From positions 1 through 64,000 of the forward strand of contig NZ_DJUW01000034.1 in assembly GCF_002440635.1 (NCBI RefSeq): a DNA stretch of 64,000 nucleotides, given 5' to 3'. The translations under genes were made by a program, and so were the position numbers. The notes under the pieces were generated by a model, which searched no databases, had not been told where the DNA came from, and saw only the letters and a program-made list of their open reading frames with translations. The stretch is from Novosphingobium sp. UBA6272. GTDB taxonomy: Bacteria; Pseudomonadota; Alphaproteobacteria; Sphingomonadales; Sphingomonadaceae. Of the stretch, positions 1-8,688 are shown piece by piece. The stretch's first letter is position 1; each line of letters opens with the position of its first letter.

Positions 1-472
1 TCAGCGGGAAATCCTTGCGGAACGGATGGCCCTCAAAGCCATAGTCGGTCAGGATCCGGCGCAGGTCCTGGTTGCCTGCGAAGATCACCCCGTACATGTC
101 GAACACTTCGCGCTCGAGCCAGCCGGCGTTGGGCCACAGCGTGGTGACGGTCGGCACAGGGGTGTCCTCGGCGGCATTGACCTTCACCATCACCCGGTGG
201 TTCTTGGTGACCGACAGCAGCATATAGACCACTTCGAACCGCTCGGCCCGGTCGGGGTAGTCGACCCCGGCGATTTCCATCAGCTGCTGATAGTCCTGTT
301 GATCGCGCAGGATCCGCAGCGCATTCTCGATCTCGGCGCGGGCAACGGTCAGAACGACCTCGCCATGTTCTTCGCGCGCAGCAACCAGACGATCGCCCAG
401 TGCGACGGTCAAAACAGCGACCACGCCTTCGTTCGAGGCGAAGCGCGGGGCGGAGTGAAGCACGGCGCTCAT
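1..472 (-). CDS. nuoC: NADH-quinone oxidoreductase subunit C, C-terminus cut by window edge
   Basis: Subunit of the peripheral arm of respiratory complex I on the cytoplasmic side of the inner membrane. Reading leftward from an ATG at 472 gives an open frame of 157 codons that runs off the window start. It contains the family signature near its end (WLEREVFDMYGV, then RRILTDYGFEGHPFRKDFP). The start overlaps the nuoB stop by 4 bp (ATGA), the usual nuoA-B-C arrangement, so nuoD should follow to the left. A NuoC/NuoD fusion cannot be excluded because the end is outside the window. Confidence 0.93.
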   Translation of the reverse strand, partial: MSAVLHSAPRFASNEGVVAVLTVALGDRLVAAREEHGEVVLTVARAEIENALRILRDQQDYQQLMEIAGVDYPDRAERFEVVYMLLSVTKNHRVMVKVNAAEDTPVPTVTTLWPNAGWLEREVFDMYGVIFAGNQDLRRILTDYGFEGHPFRKDFPL

Positions 473-1026
473 CGCTCGACCGTCCCCACGCGGCGGATCT
501 TCCGCTGCAGCTGCATCACACCGTAAAGCAACGCTTCGGCAGTCGGCGGGCAGCCGGGCACATAGATGTCGACCGGTACGATCCGGTCACACCCGCGCAC
601 AACAGAGTAGCTGTAGTGGTAATAGCCGCCGCCATTGGCGCAGCTGCCCATCGAGATCACGTATTTCGGATCCGACATCTGGTCATAGACCTTGCGCAGC
701 GCCGGGGCCATCTTGTTGCACAGCGTGCCGGCCACGATCATCACGTCGGACTGGCGCGGGGACGCGCGCGGGGCGACGCCGAAGCGTTCCATGTCGTAAC
801 GCGGCATGTTGACGTGGATCATCTCGACCGCGCAGCAGGCAAGGCCGAAGGTCATCCACCACAGCGAGCCGGTGCGGGCCCACTGGAACAGTTCCTCGGT
901 ACCGACGACCAGGAAGCCCTTGTCATTCACCTCGGCATTGAGGCTGTTGAAAAAGTCGGAGTCGGGCGGCGTAATGTCGGGCCGGTTCCACAGCGGACGG
1001 CCGATCGCGTCGAGTTGGTCGGTCAT
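469..1026 (-). CDS. nuoB: NADH-quinone oxidoreductase subunit B
   Basis: Carries iron-sulfur cluster N2, the last cluster before quinone in complex I. The 185-residue protein has the four expected ligands: the adjacent pair C64-C65 (GLACCAVE), C129 (MGSCANGGGYY) and C159 (VPGCPP). I prefer the ATG at 1026 because it overlaps the nuoA stop as ATGA; an in-frame ATG two codons upstream (1032) is possible. Length and motifs are normal for the family. It is the second gene of the leftward nuo operon. Confidence 0.96.
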   Translation of the reverse strand: MTDQLDAIGRPLWNRPDITPPDSDFFNSLNAEVNDKGFLVVGTEELFQWARTGSLWWMTFGLACCAVEMIHVNMPRYDMERFGVAPRASPRQSDVMIVAGTLCNKMAPALRKVYDQMSDPKYVISMGSCANGGGYYHYSYSVVRGCDRIVPVDIYVPGCPPTAEALLYGVMQLQRKIRRVGTVER

Positions 1027-1397
1027 TCCCAATCCAGAGCCCCCATTTTCCAGGCATAGACAAGGCCCACCACCAGTTCGGCGATGAAGACCATCATGGT
1101 GATCCAGGCGGCCCAGCCCAGTTCAAGAAAGCTGACGGCCCAGGGGAACAGGAAGGCCGCTTCAAGATCGAAGACGATGAACAGGATCGCGACCAGATAG
1201 AAGCGCACGTCAAACTGGCTGCGCGGCTCCTCGAAGGCGGGAAAGCCGCATTCGTACTCGCTTTCCTTCTCGGCGGTCGGGTTATGCGTGCCGGTAAGGC
1301 GCGCGACGCCCATCGGCGCAAACACGAACAGCGCCGAAAGCGCAAAGGCGATCCCCATGAAAATCAGGATCGGCAGGTATTGTGACAGGTCTACCAA
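1023..1397 (-). CDS. nuoA: NADH-quinone oxidoreductase subunit A
   Basis: Small membrane subunit of complex I that helps shape the quinone chamber. The 124-residue protein has three hydrophobic helices (about 10-30, 66-88, 95-115) and the conserved loop between the first two with YECGFPAFEEPR. The start appears to be TTG at 1397, since no ATG or GTG lies nearby and the protein then begins MVDLSQYLPIL as relatives do. It is the first gene of the nuo operon; its promoter should lie in 1398-1503, where I see no clear sigma-70 boxes. Confidence 0.94.
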   Translation of the reverse strand: MVDLSQYLPILIFMGIAFALSALFVFAPMGVARLTGTHNPTAEKESEYECGFPAFEEPRSQFDVRFYLVAILFIVFDLEAAFLFPWAVSFLELGWAAWITMMVFIAELVVGLVYAWKMGALDWE

Positions 1398-1503
1398 GGG
1401 GCTGACTCGCCTTGCTGAACGGATAGCCGCGCCCTAGTCCCGCCTATCCGCCCGCGCAAGGGGGCCAGCCCCTAGAATCCGCGCTCAAAGGGGAAAAGTT
1501 GGC

Positions 1504-2937
1504 TTATTTCTTGAGCTCGCGCTTCAGCGTGGCCTCGGTCTGCTTGCCATAGGGCGGCTTGAAGCCCGACAGCTTGGCGATATCGAGCCCCGACTGCTTG
1601 TAGACCGCGCGCATGTGGCTGAAGGTCTTGAACCCGTCCTGCCCATGATAGTTGCCCATGCCGGACGGGCCGACCCCGCCGAACGGCAGGTCCTCCATGG
1701 CATTGTGGAACAACAAATCGTTGACCGTCACCCCGCCCGAGATCGTGCGGGTCAGGACCTTTTCCTCCTCCGCGCTGTCGTTGCCGAAGTAGTAGAGGCC
1801 CAACGGGCGGTCGTGCGCGTTGACGTAGTCGATTGCCTGGTCGATCGAATCGTAGGTCATCACCGGCAGGATCGGGCCGAAGATCTCCTCCTGCATCACT
1901 TTCATGTCTTCGTTGACGTTGCGCAGGATTGTCAGCGGCATCTTGTTGCCGTTCGAGGCGGTGAAGTCCTCGCCGGCCGGGTTGACCTCGATCAGCTCGG
2001 CGCCTTTTTCCTTGGCATCGGCCAGATAGCCCTGCAGCCGTTCGTAGTTCCGGCCATTGACCACCGAGGTATAGTCATCGTTGCCGAGCAGGCTGGGATA
2101 CATCGCCGCAACCCCGCCCTTCACGCTTTCGATCACGTCGCTTTCCTGATCCTTGGCGACCATCAGGTAATCGGGCGCAAGGCAGATCTGGCCGGCATTC
2201 ATCATCTTGCCCATCGCGATCCGCTCGCCGGCTTTCTTCTTGTCGGCGCTGCGGCCGATGAAGGTCGGGCTCTTCCCGCCGAGTTCGAGCGTGACCGGAA
2301 CCAGGTTGTCTGCTGCCGCCCGCATGATGTGCTTGCCGACGCTGGTCGCGCCGGTGAAGATAAGATGATCGAAGGCCAGCTTGCTGAAGGCCGAGCCAAC
2401 CTCGACCCCGCCGGTGAACACCGCCATTTCCTCTTCGGCGAAGTACTGCGGCACCAGCTCGCCAAACAGGTCGGCGACGCGTTCGGTGAATTCGCTCGGC
2501 TTGATCATGGCGCGGTTGCCGGCCGCGAGGATCCCGGCCATCGGCACCATCACCATGCCGACCGGGAAGTTCCAAGGTGCGATCACGCCGACCACGCCCT
2601 TGGGCTGATAGACCACCTTGGCCTTGGCCCCGAGCAGACCGAGCGGAAACATCGCGCTGCGCTTTTCATCGCGGCTCCAGGCATCCAGATGCTTCTTCGC
2701 ATGCTTGAGCGCGCCGACCGAGGGCATGATATCGGTCATCAGCGTTTGCTCGGTGCTGCGATGTCCGAAGTCGGCGCTGACCGCCTTGGCGAAAGCATCC
2801 TTGTGATCGACCAGCAAGGCGACCGCGCGGTCGATCCGGTCGCGCCGCACCGAATGCGGCTCGGGCATGGCGGCGGTGAAGGCCTTGCGCTGGCTGGCCA
2901 GCACGGCATTCATGCGATCGATTTCGGCTGCGCTCAT
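1504..2937 (-). CDS. coniferyl aldehyde dehydrogenase-type aldehyde dehydrogenase
   Basis: NAD(P)-dependent oxidation of an aldehyde to its acid. The 477-residue protein has the ALDH features in order: PWNFPVGM (120s), IKPSE (145-149), the FTGATSVGK cofactor loop (194-202), general base E218 in LELGGKSP and catalytic C252 in NAGQICLAPDY. The short length and the overall sequence resemble the class-3-like coniferyl aldehyde dehydrogenase group (CalB). Substrate is inferred from resemblance only; fatty or other aromatic aldehydes are possible. The ATG at 2937 is preceded by AAGGA. It stands alone, with nuoA downstream of it. Confidence 0.88.
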   Translation of the reverse strand: MSAAEIDRMNAVLASQRKAFTAAMPEPHSVRRDRIDRAVALLVDHKDAFAKAVSADFGHRSTEQTLMTDIMPSVGALKHAKKHLDAWSRDEKRSAMFPLGLLGAKAKVVYQPKGVVGVIAPWNFPVGMVMVPMAGILAAGNRAMIKPSEFTERVADLFGELVPQYFAEEEMAVFTGGVEVGSAFSKLAFDHLIFTGATSVGKHIMRAAADNLVPVTLELGGKSPTFIGRSADKKKAGERIAMGKMMNAGQICLAPDYLMVAKDQESDVIESVKGGVAAMYPSLLGNDDYTSVVNGRNYERLQGYLADAKEKGAELIEVNPAGEDFTASNGNKMPLTILRNVNEDMKVMQEEIFGPILPVMTYDSIDQAIDYVNAHDRPLGLYYFGNDSAEEEKVLTRTISGGVTVNDLLFHNAMEDLPFGGVGPSGMGNYHGQDGFKTFSHMRAVYKQSGLDIAKLSGFKPPYGKQTEATLKRELKK

Positions 2938-3061
2938 AATGTGATCCTTCCCCGTTTCAATTTGCCACGCTTTTCACGCATGCAGCGGCAATAGGCAAGC
3001 TTCTCCAACAATCGAATCTGATGTGTTATGCATGTGTTCGATTTGGATGGAGAATGAACCC

Positions 3062-3541
3062 ATGAGTAATCTGATCCGCATGATTCTGGTCTTTTTTGGC
3101 GTTTTCGCCGCGTTGACCACCACTGCAGCTACAGCGAGAAACGTTGCTGCAGACGTGGACCAGATAGCCGCAGTTATGAAGGCAGGCGGAAAATCTGCGG
3201 TAGTTAAAAGTGCTGGCGGCGAACGGTACGTTTTGTCTGAAACCGCCGGTCACCAATACGCAATTCTTGCACTTGGTTGCAACGACGATGGCAATTTATG
3301 CAAGTCCGTACAGTTCTTCGTCGCGCTCGATCCGGAAAAAAGCCCGACATTTGAAGCCATGAATGGCTTCGCGCGCGAGCTTCGTTGGGGCCGGGTCTAT
3401 CTCGATCAGGAAGGCGAACCGGTTATGGAATTCGATCTTGATCTGGAGCGCGGTGGCATTTCGCAGCCGTTGTTCCTTGATAACGTGGCGAAATGGGAAT
3501 CGATCGTTAGCGCCTATGCAAAGTTCGTTTTCGGGAAGTGA
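3062..3541 (+). CDS. secreted YbjN-domain protein
   Basis: A 159-residue protein with an N-terminal signal peptide (hydrophobic about 5-22, cleavage likely after the TATA region) followed by a single YbjN-like domain. Such domains resemble type III secretion chaperone folds, and their exact role in alphaproteobacteria is unknown. The ATG at 3062 has GGAG at 3049-3052; an upstream in-frame ATG (3023) would bury the signal peptide and is less likely. Its codon and base use look less GC-rich than its neighbours. It is monocistronic; a hairpin at 3584-3605 follows. Confidence 0.75.
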   Translation: MSNLIRMILVFFGVFAALTTTAATARNVAADVDQIAAVMKAGGKSAVVKSAGGERYVLSETAGHQYAILALGCNDDGNLCKSVQFFVALDPEKSPTFEAMNGFARELRWGRVYLDQEGEPVMEFDLDLERGGISQPLFLDNVAKWESIVSAYAKFVFGK

Positions 3542-3583
3542 TGCCAAGCGTTCAATTGCATTTGTTGCGTTGCAGCATTAAGT

Positions 3584-3605
3584 GGGAGGGCAAATGTTCC
3601 CTCCC
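3584..3605 (+). terminator. hairpin between the YbjN gene and the thiolase
   Basis: Perfect 7-bp inverted repeat (GGGAGGG at 3584-3590, CCCTCCC at 3599-3605) with an 8-nt loop. It lacks a T-run, so it is either a weak terminator for the upstream gene or a structured 5' leader of the thiolase. It hides in-frame ATGs at 3582 and 3594, which supports the thiolase start at 3624. Confidence 0.45.
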
Positions 3606-3623
3606 GCGAAAGGCAATCCAGCC

Positions 3624-4820
3624 ATGGCCCAGATTTCCGCCAACGATCCGATCGTCATCCTCTCCTACGCGCGCACTCCGATGGGCGGTATGCAAGGTGC
3701 CCTTTCCGATGTCAGCGCGACCGATCTTGGCGCGACCGCGATAAAGGCAGCGATCGACCGCGCCGGGGTGAGCGGCGGCGATGTCGAGCGGGTCTACATG
3801 GGCTGCGTTCTTCCTGCCGGCCTCGGCCAGGCACCGGCCCGTCAGGCCACGATCAAGGCCGGCCTGCCCAAGTCGGTCCAGGCAACCACGGTCAACAAGG
3901 TGTGCGGATCGGGCATGCAAACCCTGATCATGGGCGCCGAGGCGCTGGCGGCGGGCTCGGTCGACATGGTCGTCGCGGGCGGCATGGAAAGCATGACCAA
4001 TGCTCCTTACCTGCTCAAGAAGCACCGCTCCGGCGCGCGGATCGGGCACGACACCGCCTATGACCACATGTTCCTCGATGGGCTGGAAGATGCCTACGAA
4101 GCCGGCCGGGCGATGGGTACTTTTGCGCAGGACACCGCCAACGCCTACCAGCTGACCCGCGAAGCGCAGGATAGCTACTCGATCGAATCGCTGCGCCGCG
4201 CCCAAGCCGCGATCGCTGATGGTGCCTTCAAGGCAGAGATCGCCCCGGTCACCTTGGTCAGCCGCGCTGGAGAAACTGTGATCGATACCGACGAACAGCC
4301 CGGCAAGGGCCGCCCGGACAAGATCCCTTCGCTGAAGCCCGCCTTCGCCAAGGACGGGACCATCACCGCGGCCACCTCCAGCTCGATCTCTGACGGCGCG
4401 GCGGCGCTTGTCGTCACGCGCGACAGCGTGGCCAAGGCAAAAGGCCTGGCTCCGGTCGCGACCGTGGTGGCGGTTGCCGCCCATGCACAGGAGCCCAAGG
4501 ATTTCACCACAGCGCCGGTCGGTGCGATCAACAAGGTGCTGGAAAAGGCCGGCTGGGCGATGTCCGATGTCGACCTGTTCGAGGTCAATGAGGCTTTCGC
4601 CTGCGTCGCGATGTTTGCGATGCACGATCTCGGCATCCCGCATGACAAGATCAACGTCCATGGCGGCGCGACCGCGCTCGGCCATCCGATCGGAGCCTCG
4701 GGCGCGCGGATCATTACCACCCTGATCGCCGCGCTGCAGCGCCATGGCGGCAAGAAGGGCGTGGCCAGCCTGTGCATCGGCGGCGGCGAAGCGACCGCGG
4801 TGGCAATCGAGCTCGTCTGA
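3624..4820 (+). CDS. acetyl-CoA C-acyltransferase (thiolase)
   Basis: Condenses two acyl-CoA units or cleaves 3-ketoacyl-CoA. The 398-residue protein has the full thiolase II set: nucleophile C94 (VNKVCGSGMQ), GGMESMTNAPY, the NEAFA motif, H354 in GHPIGASGAR and the second active-site C384 in CIGGGEA. The start at 3624 (AAGG about 10 nt upstream) gives the normal N-terminus; longer readings add residues encoded in a hairpin. No beta-oxidation or PHB genes adjoin, so direction (biosynthetic or degradative) is not decided by context. Confidence 0.93.
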   Translation: MAQISANDPIVILSYARTPMGGMQGALSDVSATDLGATAIKAAIDRAGVSGGDVERVYMGCVLPAGLGQAPARQATIKAGLPKSVQATTVNKVCGSGMQTLIMGAEALAAGSVDMVVAGGMESMTNAPYLLKKHRSGARIGHDTAYDHMFLDGLEDAYEAGRAMGTFAQDTANAYQLTREAQDSYSIESLRRAQAAIADGAFKAEIAPVTLVSRAGETVIDTDEQPGKGRPDKIPSLKPAFAKDGTITAATSSSISDGAAALVVTRDSVAKAKGLAPVATVVAVAAHAQEPKDFTTAPVGAINKVLEKAGWAMSDVDLFEVNEAFACVAMFAMHDLGIPHDKINVHGGATALGHPIGASGARIITTLIAALQRHGGKKGVASLCIGGGEATAVAIELV

Positions 4821-4906
4821 CTCTGCGACAATTCGCGACTTTTCGGCAGGCTTTCCATACAATTGGTTTGCCTGCCGTTCACGCTGGCGGCCCGATTTCA
4901 TGGCGT

Positions 4907-4932
4907 GTGGCCGGACAACTCCGTCCGGCCAC
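4907..4932 (+). promoter_or_regulatory. 10-bp perfect hairpin in the leader of the 70-residue secreted protein
   Basis: GTGGCCGGAC at 4907-4916 and GTCCGGCCAC at 4923-4932 form a perfect stem with a 6-nt loop. It sits 22 nt before the ATG at 4955 and just upstream of the GGGAG ribosome site. No T-run follows, so a simple terminator for the thiolase is less likely than a 5'-UTR structure protecting mRNA or controlling expression. Confidence 0.5.
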
Positions 4933-4954
4933 AACTCTCACTGGGAGAAACGCC

Positions 4955-5167
4955 ATGAACACCAAGTTGATTGCCCTTGCGCTTATCGCTGGCCTGACCT
5001 TGCCGGCCGCCGCCCAGGCCCGTGTCACCAGGGCTGAGCTGCGTCACGATGTGCACCAGGTGCGCGAGGAAAAACGTGACCTGAAGGAGGAACGGCGTGA
5101 ACTGAAGCGCGCCAAGGGCGAACTGCGCCGCGACAGCCACCGTTTCCATCATCAGCGCCGCCACTGA
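4955..5167 (+). CDS. small secreted, highly charged helical protein of unknown function
   Basis: Encodes 70 residues: a clear signal peptide (MNTKLIALALIAGLTLPAAAQA) and then about 48 residues made almost only of Arg, Lys, Glu, Asp, Leu and His, with heptad-like spacing suggesting one long helix or coiled coil, ending in a His-rich tail (HRFHHQRRH). A strong ribosome site (GGGAGAAA) precedes the ATG. I do not recognise a named family; it recalls small periplasmic stress or metal-binding helices such as the Spy/CpxP type only in style. It lies between the thiolase and a lipoprotein gene on the same strand. Confidence 0.72.
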   Translation: MNTKLIALALIAGLTLPAAAQARVTRAELRHDVHQVREEKRDLKEERRELKRAKGELRRDSHRFHHQRRH

Positions 5168-5241
5168 TCGTCGCAGCGCGCTTGCACATCGGATCAGGCG
5201 GAGTAAGCTTCGGGACTTCTTGAACTTGAAGGAGATTCCCG

Positions 5242-5652
5242 ATGCGTCCGCTTGGTTCGATTGCACTTGCCGCCTCGATTGCCCTCGCCCTCACCGCTTG
5301 CGGTAAGAAGGAAGAGGCGCCCGTCGCGGAAGCTTCTGAAACCGCCGCGTCCACCGATGCTGCCGCGGCCCAGACCACCACGATCACCCCGGGCACGTTT
5401 GAAGTCTTCGACGCCGCCGGCAAGAAGCAGCTTACGTCGACGATCAATGCCGATGGCACCTATGCTGACGATCTCGTCAATGGTCAGCGCATTGCGGGCA
5501 TTGTGAAGGTGGTGGACGGAAAGCTCTGCTTCGATCCTTCGGGCAAGGCACCCCAGGAATGCTACACAGAAAGCGCTCGCGCCGCTGACGGCAGCTTCAC
5601 CGCCACGGATGAAAAGGGAACCGTCCTGACCGTTAAACCGGTCGCCAAGTAA
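5242..5652 (+). CDS. putative lipoprotein of unknown function
   Basis: A 136-residue protein with a lipoprotein signal ending in the lipobox LTAC (C20), then a low-complexity Ala/Glu/Thr linker (about 25-48) and a compact C-terminal domain of about 85 residues containing two cysteines (LCFDPSG, ECYTES) that could form a disulfide. AAGGAGA lies just before the ATG. Located in the envelope by its signal; the function is not recognised. A hairpin terminator follows the stop. Confidence 0.75.
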   Translation: MRPLGSIALAASIALALTACGKKEEAPVAEASETAASTDAAAAQTTTITPGTFEVFDAAGKKQLTSTINADGTYADDLVNGQRIAGIVKVVDGKLCFDPSGKAPQECYTESARAADGSFTATDEKGTVLTVKPVAK

Positions 5653-5665
5653 TCGGAAATTGGCG

Positions 5666-5685
5666 GGGGAGCCTCAGGGCTCCCC
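5666..5685. terminator. bidirectional terminator hairpin between convergent genes
   Basis: Perfect 8-bp stem (GGGGAGCC at 5666-5673, GGCTCCCC at 5678-5685) with a 4-nt loop. It lies between the lipoprotein stop (5652) and overlaps the stop of the leftward SH3 gene (5674-5676), so it can serve both. Confidence 0.55.
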
Positions 5686-6147
5686 TGCCCCCCACAGCCG
5701 GTCCTGCCGTACAAAACCCTTGCGCGGGCCGACCTCAAGCGCGCACCAGCCCTTGTCGCAATCGCCCAGCTTGCCGACCACGCCGGGGGCAAGCCGCCAC
5801 AACAGCTTTGCGCCGCTATCCCCGGCCTCGCGCATTTCGGCCGGCTCCCTGCCCTGAACATAGGCGGCGCGCTGGCGGGTCAGGAACCGGGCCAGCACCC
5901 AGCCCTGCGCGCCATCGGGATCGCGGACCAGGCGCCAGCCTTCCTTGATCCGAAGCACCTTCAGCGGCAATTGCGGACGCTTGTAGACCCACAGGATGCG
6001 ATAATCCTCGCCCGGACCGACGCGCATGTTGACCTCGCTGACCCGAACCGAGGCCCAATAGGGCGTTTCGGCGGTGTCCTGAGCTAGAGCCGGGACAGTA
6101 AGGCCCAACAGGGCAAAAACAGAAAGGAATCGGCGCAATATGTGCAT
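5674..6147 (-). CDS. secreted SH3-domain protein
   Basis: A 157-residue periplasmic protein: signal peptide (MHILRRFLSVFALLGL...ALAQ) and two SH3-like segments of the bacterial type (VNMRVGPGEDYRILWVYKR at about 40-58; WCALEVGPRKGFVRQDRLWG near the end). Bacterial SH3 domains often bind cell wall; a precise role is not known. I place the start at the ATG at 6147 because it gives a standard signal peptide; a GTG eight codons upstream (6171) is also open. Convergent with the lipoprotein gene. Confidence 0.82.
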   Translation of the reverse strand: MHILRRFLSVFALLGLTVPALAQDTAETPYWASVRVSEVNMRVGPGEDYRILWVYKRPQLPLKVLRIKEGWRLVRDPDGAQGWVLARFLTRQRAAYVQGREPAEMREAGDSGAKLLWRLAPGVVGKLGDCDKGWCALEVGPRKGFVRQDRLWGAGEP

Positions 6148-6223
6148 GGCACCTGATAGCCTGCGCCGCACCTGTGCTTCAAGCCGCTTGACCGTGCCGC
6201 CCGGCCCGTCCTAGCGCAGGCTC

Positions 6224-7243
6224 ATGACCGTCGTCACCGATAACAAGCCCACCCGCCGGATCAGCGGCAAGCCCCGCGTTCAGGTTACCCGGCACCTGCT
6301 GCCCTCGGTCGAGGCGCGGATGGGCGAGCTGTTCGATGTCGTGCTCAATGTCGAGGATCGCCCGCTGACCCGCGACGAATTGATCGCGGCGATGCGGGAC
6401 TGCGACGTGATCGTTCCGACTGTGACCGACCGGATCGATGGCGCCATGCTGGAAGCTGCTGGTGACAGGCTTGGCCTGATAGCCAACTTCGGCGCAGGGA
6501 TCGAACATATCGACCTTACCGCAGCCCGCGCCCGCAAGGTCATCGTCACCAATACCCCCGGGGTGTTCACCGACGATACGGCCGACCTGACGATGATGCT
6601 GATCCTTTCGGTCCCGCGCCGGCTAGGCGAAGGCAGCCGGCTGGTCCGCGACGGCAAATGGACCGGCTGGGCGCCGACCGCGATGCTCGGTCACTGCATC
6701 GGCGGCAAGCGGCTGGGGATCGTCGGGATGGGTCGGATTGGACAGGCTGTCGCGCACCGCGCCCGCGCTTTCGGGATGGAGGTGGTCTACCACAACCGCA
6801 CCCGCCTGCCGTCCAGCATCGAGAACATGTTCGGCGCAAGTTATGAGCCCGATCTCGACCGGCTGTTCACCGAGGCCGACATCGTTACGCTCCATGCTCC
6901 GGCCGGAACCGGGACGCACCACCTCGTCAATGCCGACCGACTGCGCACAATGAAGCCGGATGCTTACCTGATCAACACCGCGCGCGGCGACCTGATCGAC
7001 GAGGAAGCGCTGATTACGGCCTTGCATGCTGGCGAGATCGCCGGCGCCGGGCTCGATGTGTTCGCGCGCGAACCGCAGGTCGATCCGCGCCTGATCGCCT
7101 TGCCCAATGTCATCACCCTGCCCCATCTCGGCAGCGCGACGGTTGAAGGCCGCGCCCACGCCGGAGAGAAGGTCATCGCCAACATCCGCTACTGGGTCGA
7201 TGGCCACCGCCCGCCGGATCAGGTGCTGCAAGGCTGGGCATAA
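6224..7243 (+). CDS. D-2-hydroxyacid dehydrogenase (glyoxylate/hydroxypyruvate reductase-like)
   Basis: NAD(P)-dependent interconversion of a 2-keto acid and a D-2-hydroxy acid in the cytoplasm. The 339-residue protein has the dinucleotide motif GIVGMGRIG (about 165-173) and the catalytic triad of the family: R254 (NTARGD), E283 (AREP) and H301 (LPHLGSAT). Sequence is closest in style to glyoxylate reductase GyaR; the substrate is inferred. The stretch after 7243 carries no other gene until the ammonium transporter. Confidence 0.87.
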   Translation: MTVVTDNKPTRRISGKPRVQVTRHLLPSVEARMGELFDVVLNVEDRPLTRDELIAAMRDCDVIVPTVTDRIDGAMLEAAGDRLGLIANFGAGIEHIDLTAARARKVIVTNTPGVFTDDTADLTMMLILSVPRRLGEGSRLVRDGKWTGWAPTAMLGHCIGGKRLGIVGMGRIGQAVAHRARAFGMEVVYHNRTRLPSSIENMFGASYEPDLDRLFTEADIVTLHAPAGTGTHHLVNADRLRTMKPDAYLINTARGDLIDEEALITALHAGEIAGAGLDVFAREPQVDPRLIALPNVITLPHLGSATVEGRAHAGEKVIANIRYWVDGHRPPDQVLQGWA

Positions 7244-7362
7244 GCGCGCGCCCGCGCAACATCACTTCAATCAGCGCCTTGCAGAAGGTGCAATCGTTGC
7301 TCTAAGCCGCGACGCGAGGAATCATGCCCGGGCAAAAAGCCTGCGCCGCAGGGGAGCAATCA

Positions 7363-8688
7363 ATGCGCAAGATCCAAGCAATCGGCCTGGCTCTATTGGG
7401 GGCGCTTGCCCCGCTGACCGCCCATGCGCAGACGACGGCGGCGCCGGGCGAGCTGGTCGAAGGCGCGCTCAACAGCGGCGATACGGCCTGGATCCTGATT
7501 TCCTCTGCTCTGGTCCTGATGATGACCATGCCGGGCCTGACCCTGTTCTACGGCGGGCTGGTGCGCAGCAAGAACTTCCTCTCGGTGATGGTCCAGGTCG
7601 GCGCGATTGCGGCGATTGTCTCCGTGCTGTGGATTGTCGTCGGTCATACCATGGCCTTTGGCGACGTCACCAACGGCTGGCTGGGCGGCGGCAACCTGTG
7701 GATGCTGCTCGGTACCGAAAACGTCTTGCGCGGCGATTATGACATTACCGAACGAACTTTCGCGCTGTTCCAGATGACCTTCGCGGCGATCACCCCGGCG
7801 CTGATGGTCGGCGCCTGGGTCGATCGCGCCCGGTTCGGCTGGGTGGTCGGCTTTTCGGCGCTGTGGAGCCTGATCGTCTATGCCCCGGTGGCCCACTGGG
7901 TCTGGGGTGGCGGCTGGCTGGCCAGTTCGATGGGCACGCTCGATTTCGCGGGCGGGATCGTGGTTCACACCACCGCCGGGGTATCGGCGCTGGTCGCGGC
8001 GCTGCTGCTGGGCAAGCGCCAGGGCTTTCCGCGCACCTTGATGCTGCCGCACAGCCCCTCGCTGACCATGGCGGGAGCGGCGCTGCTGTGGGTCGGCTGG
8101 TTCGGCTTCAATGGCGGCTCTGCCCTTGCCGCCAATGACGATGCCGCCAGTGCGATCATCAACACGCACCTGGGTGCCAGCGTCGCGGCGCTCGTCTGGA
8201 TCCTGATCGAGCGGTTCAAGGTCGGAAAATCGACCAGTGTCGGCTTTGCTACCGGCGCGATCGCCGGGCTGGCCACGGTCACTCCCGCAGCCGGGTTCAT
8301 CTCTCCCGGCGGAGCGATCCTGATCGGCGCAATCGGCGCACTGGCCTGCTTCCCGACGATCCAGTTCGTCAAGCAGAAGCTGGAAATCGACGATTCGCTC
8401 GACGTGTTCGCGGTCCACGGGATCGGCGGCATCACCGGTTCGCTGCTGCTGGCGGTGTTCATGCACCCGGCCCTGGGCGGCGCGGGCTATGCCGAAGGCG
8501 CTGGACTGGCGAGCCAGCTGGCTGCTCAGGCGGTCGGCGTGTTCTCGGTCGCGGTTTGGTCGGCGCTCGCCACCACGCTGATCGCGCTGCTGGTCGGGCT
8601 GGCGTTCCCGATGCGGGTGGGTGAGGATGACGAGCGCGAAGGGCTCGACCTTGCCAGCCACGGCGAACGCGCCTGGGAAATGGATTGA
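7363..8688 (+). CDS. amt: ammonium transporter
   Basis: Inner-membrane channel for ammonia/ammonium. The 441-residue protein begins with a signal peptide (to about residue 24, as in AmtB), then about 11 membrane helices, the signature FYGGLVRSKNFLSVM, and the pore histidine pair (VHTTAGVSA and FAVHGIGGITG). GGGGAG at 7351-7356 precedes the ATG. The usual partner glnK is not adjacent, so regulation by a PII protein, if any, comes from elsewhere. The stop overlaps the start of the next gene (TTGA). Confidence 0.95.
   Translation: MRKIQAIGLALLGALAPLTAHAQTTAAPGELVEGALNSGDTAWILISSALVLMMTMPGLTLFYGGLVRSKNFLSVMVQVGAIAAIVSVLWIVVGHTMAFGDVTNGWLGGGNLWMLLGTENVLRGDYDITERTFALFQMTFAAITPALMVGAWVDRARFGWVVGFSALWSLIVYAPVAHWVWGGGWLASSMGTLDFAGGIVVHTTAGVSALVAALLLGKRQGFPRTLMLPHSPSLTMAGAALLWVGWFGFNGGSALAANDDAASAIINTHLGASVAALVWILIERFKVGKSTSVGFATGAIAGLATVTPAAGFISPGGAILIGAIGALACFPTIQFVKQKLEIDDSLDVFAVHGIGGITGSLLLAVFMHPALGGAGYAEGAGLASQLAAQAVGVFSVAVWSALATTLIALLVGLAFPMRVGEDDEREGLDLASHGERAWEMD

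Noticed and set aside
1615..2994. 459-codon rightward frame opposite the aldehyde dehydrogenase
   Set aside because: His/Asp/Arg-rich shadow of a GC-rich gene; the leftward frame has all ALDH motifs.
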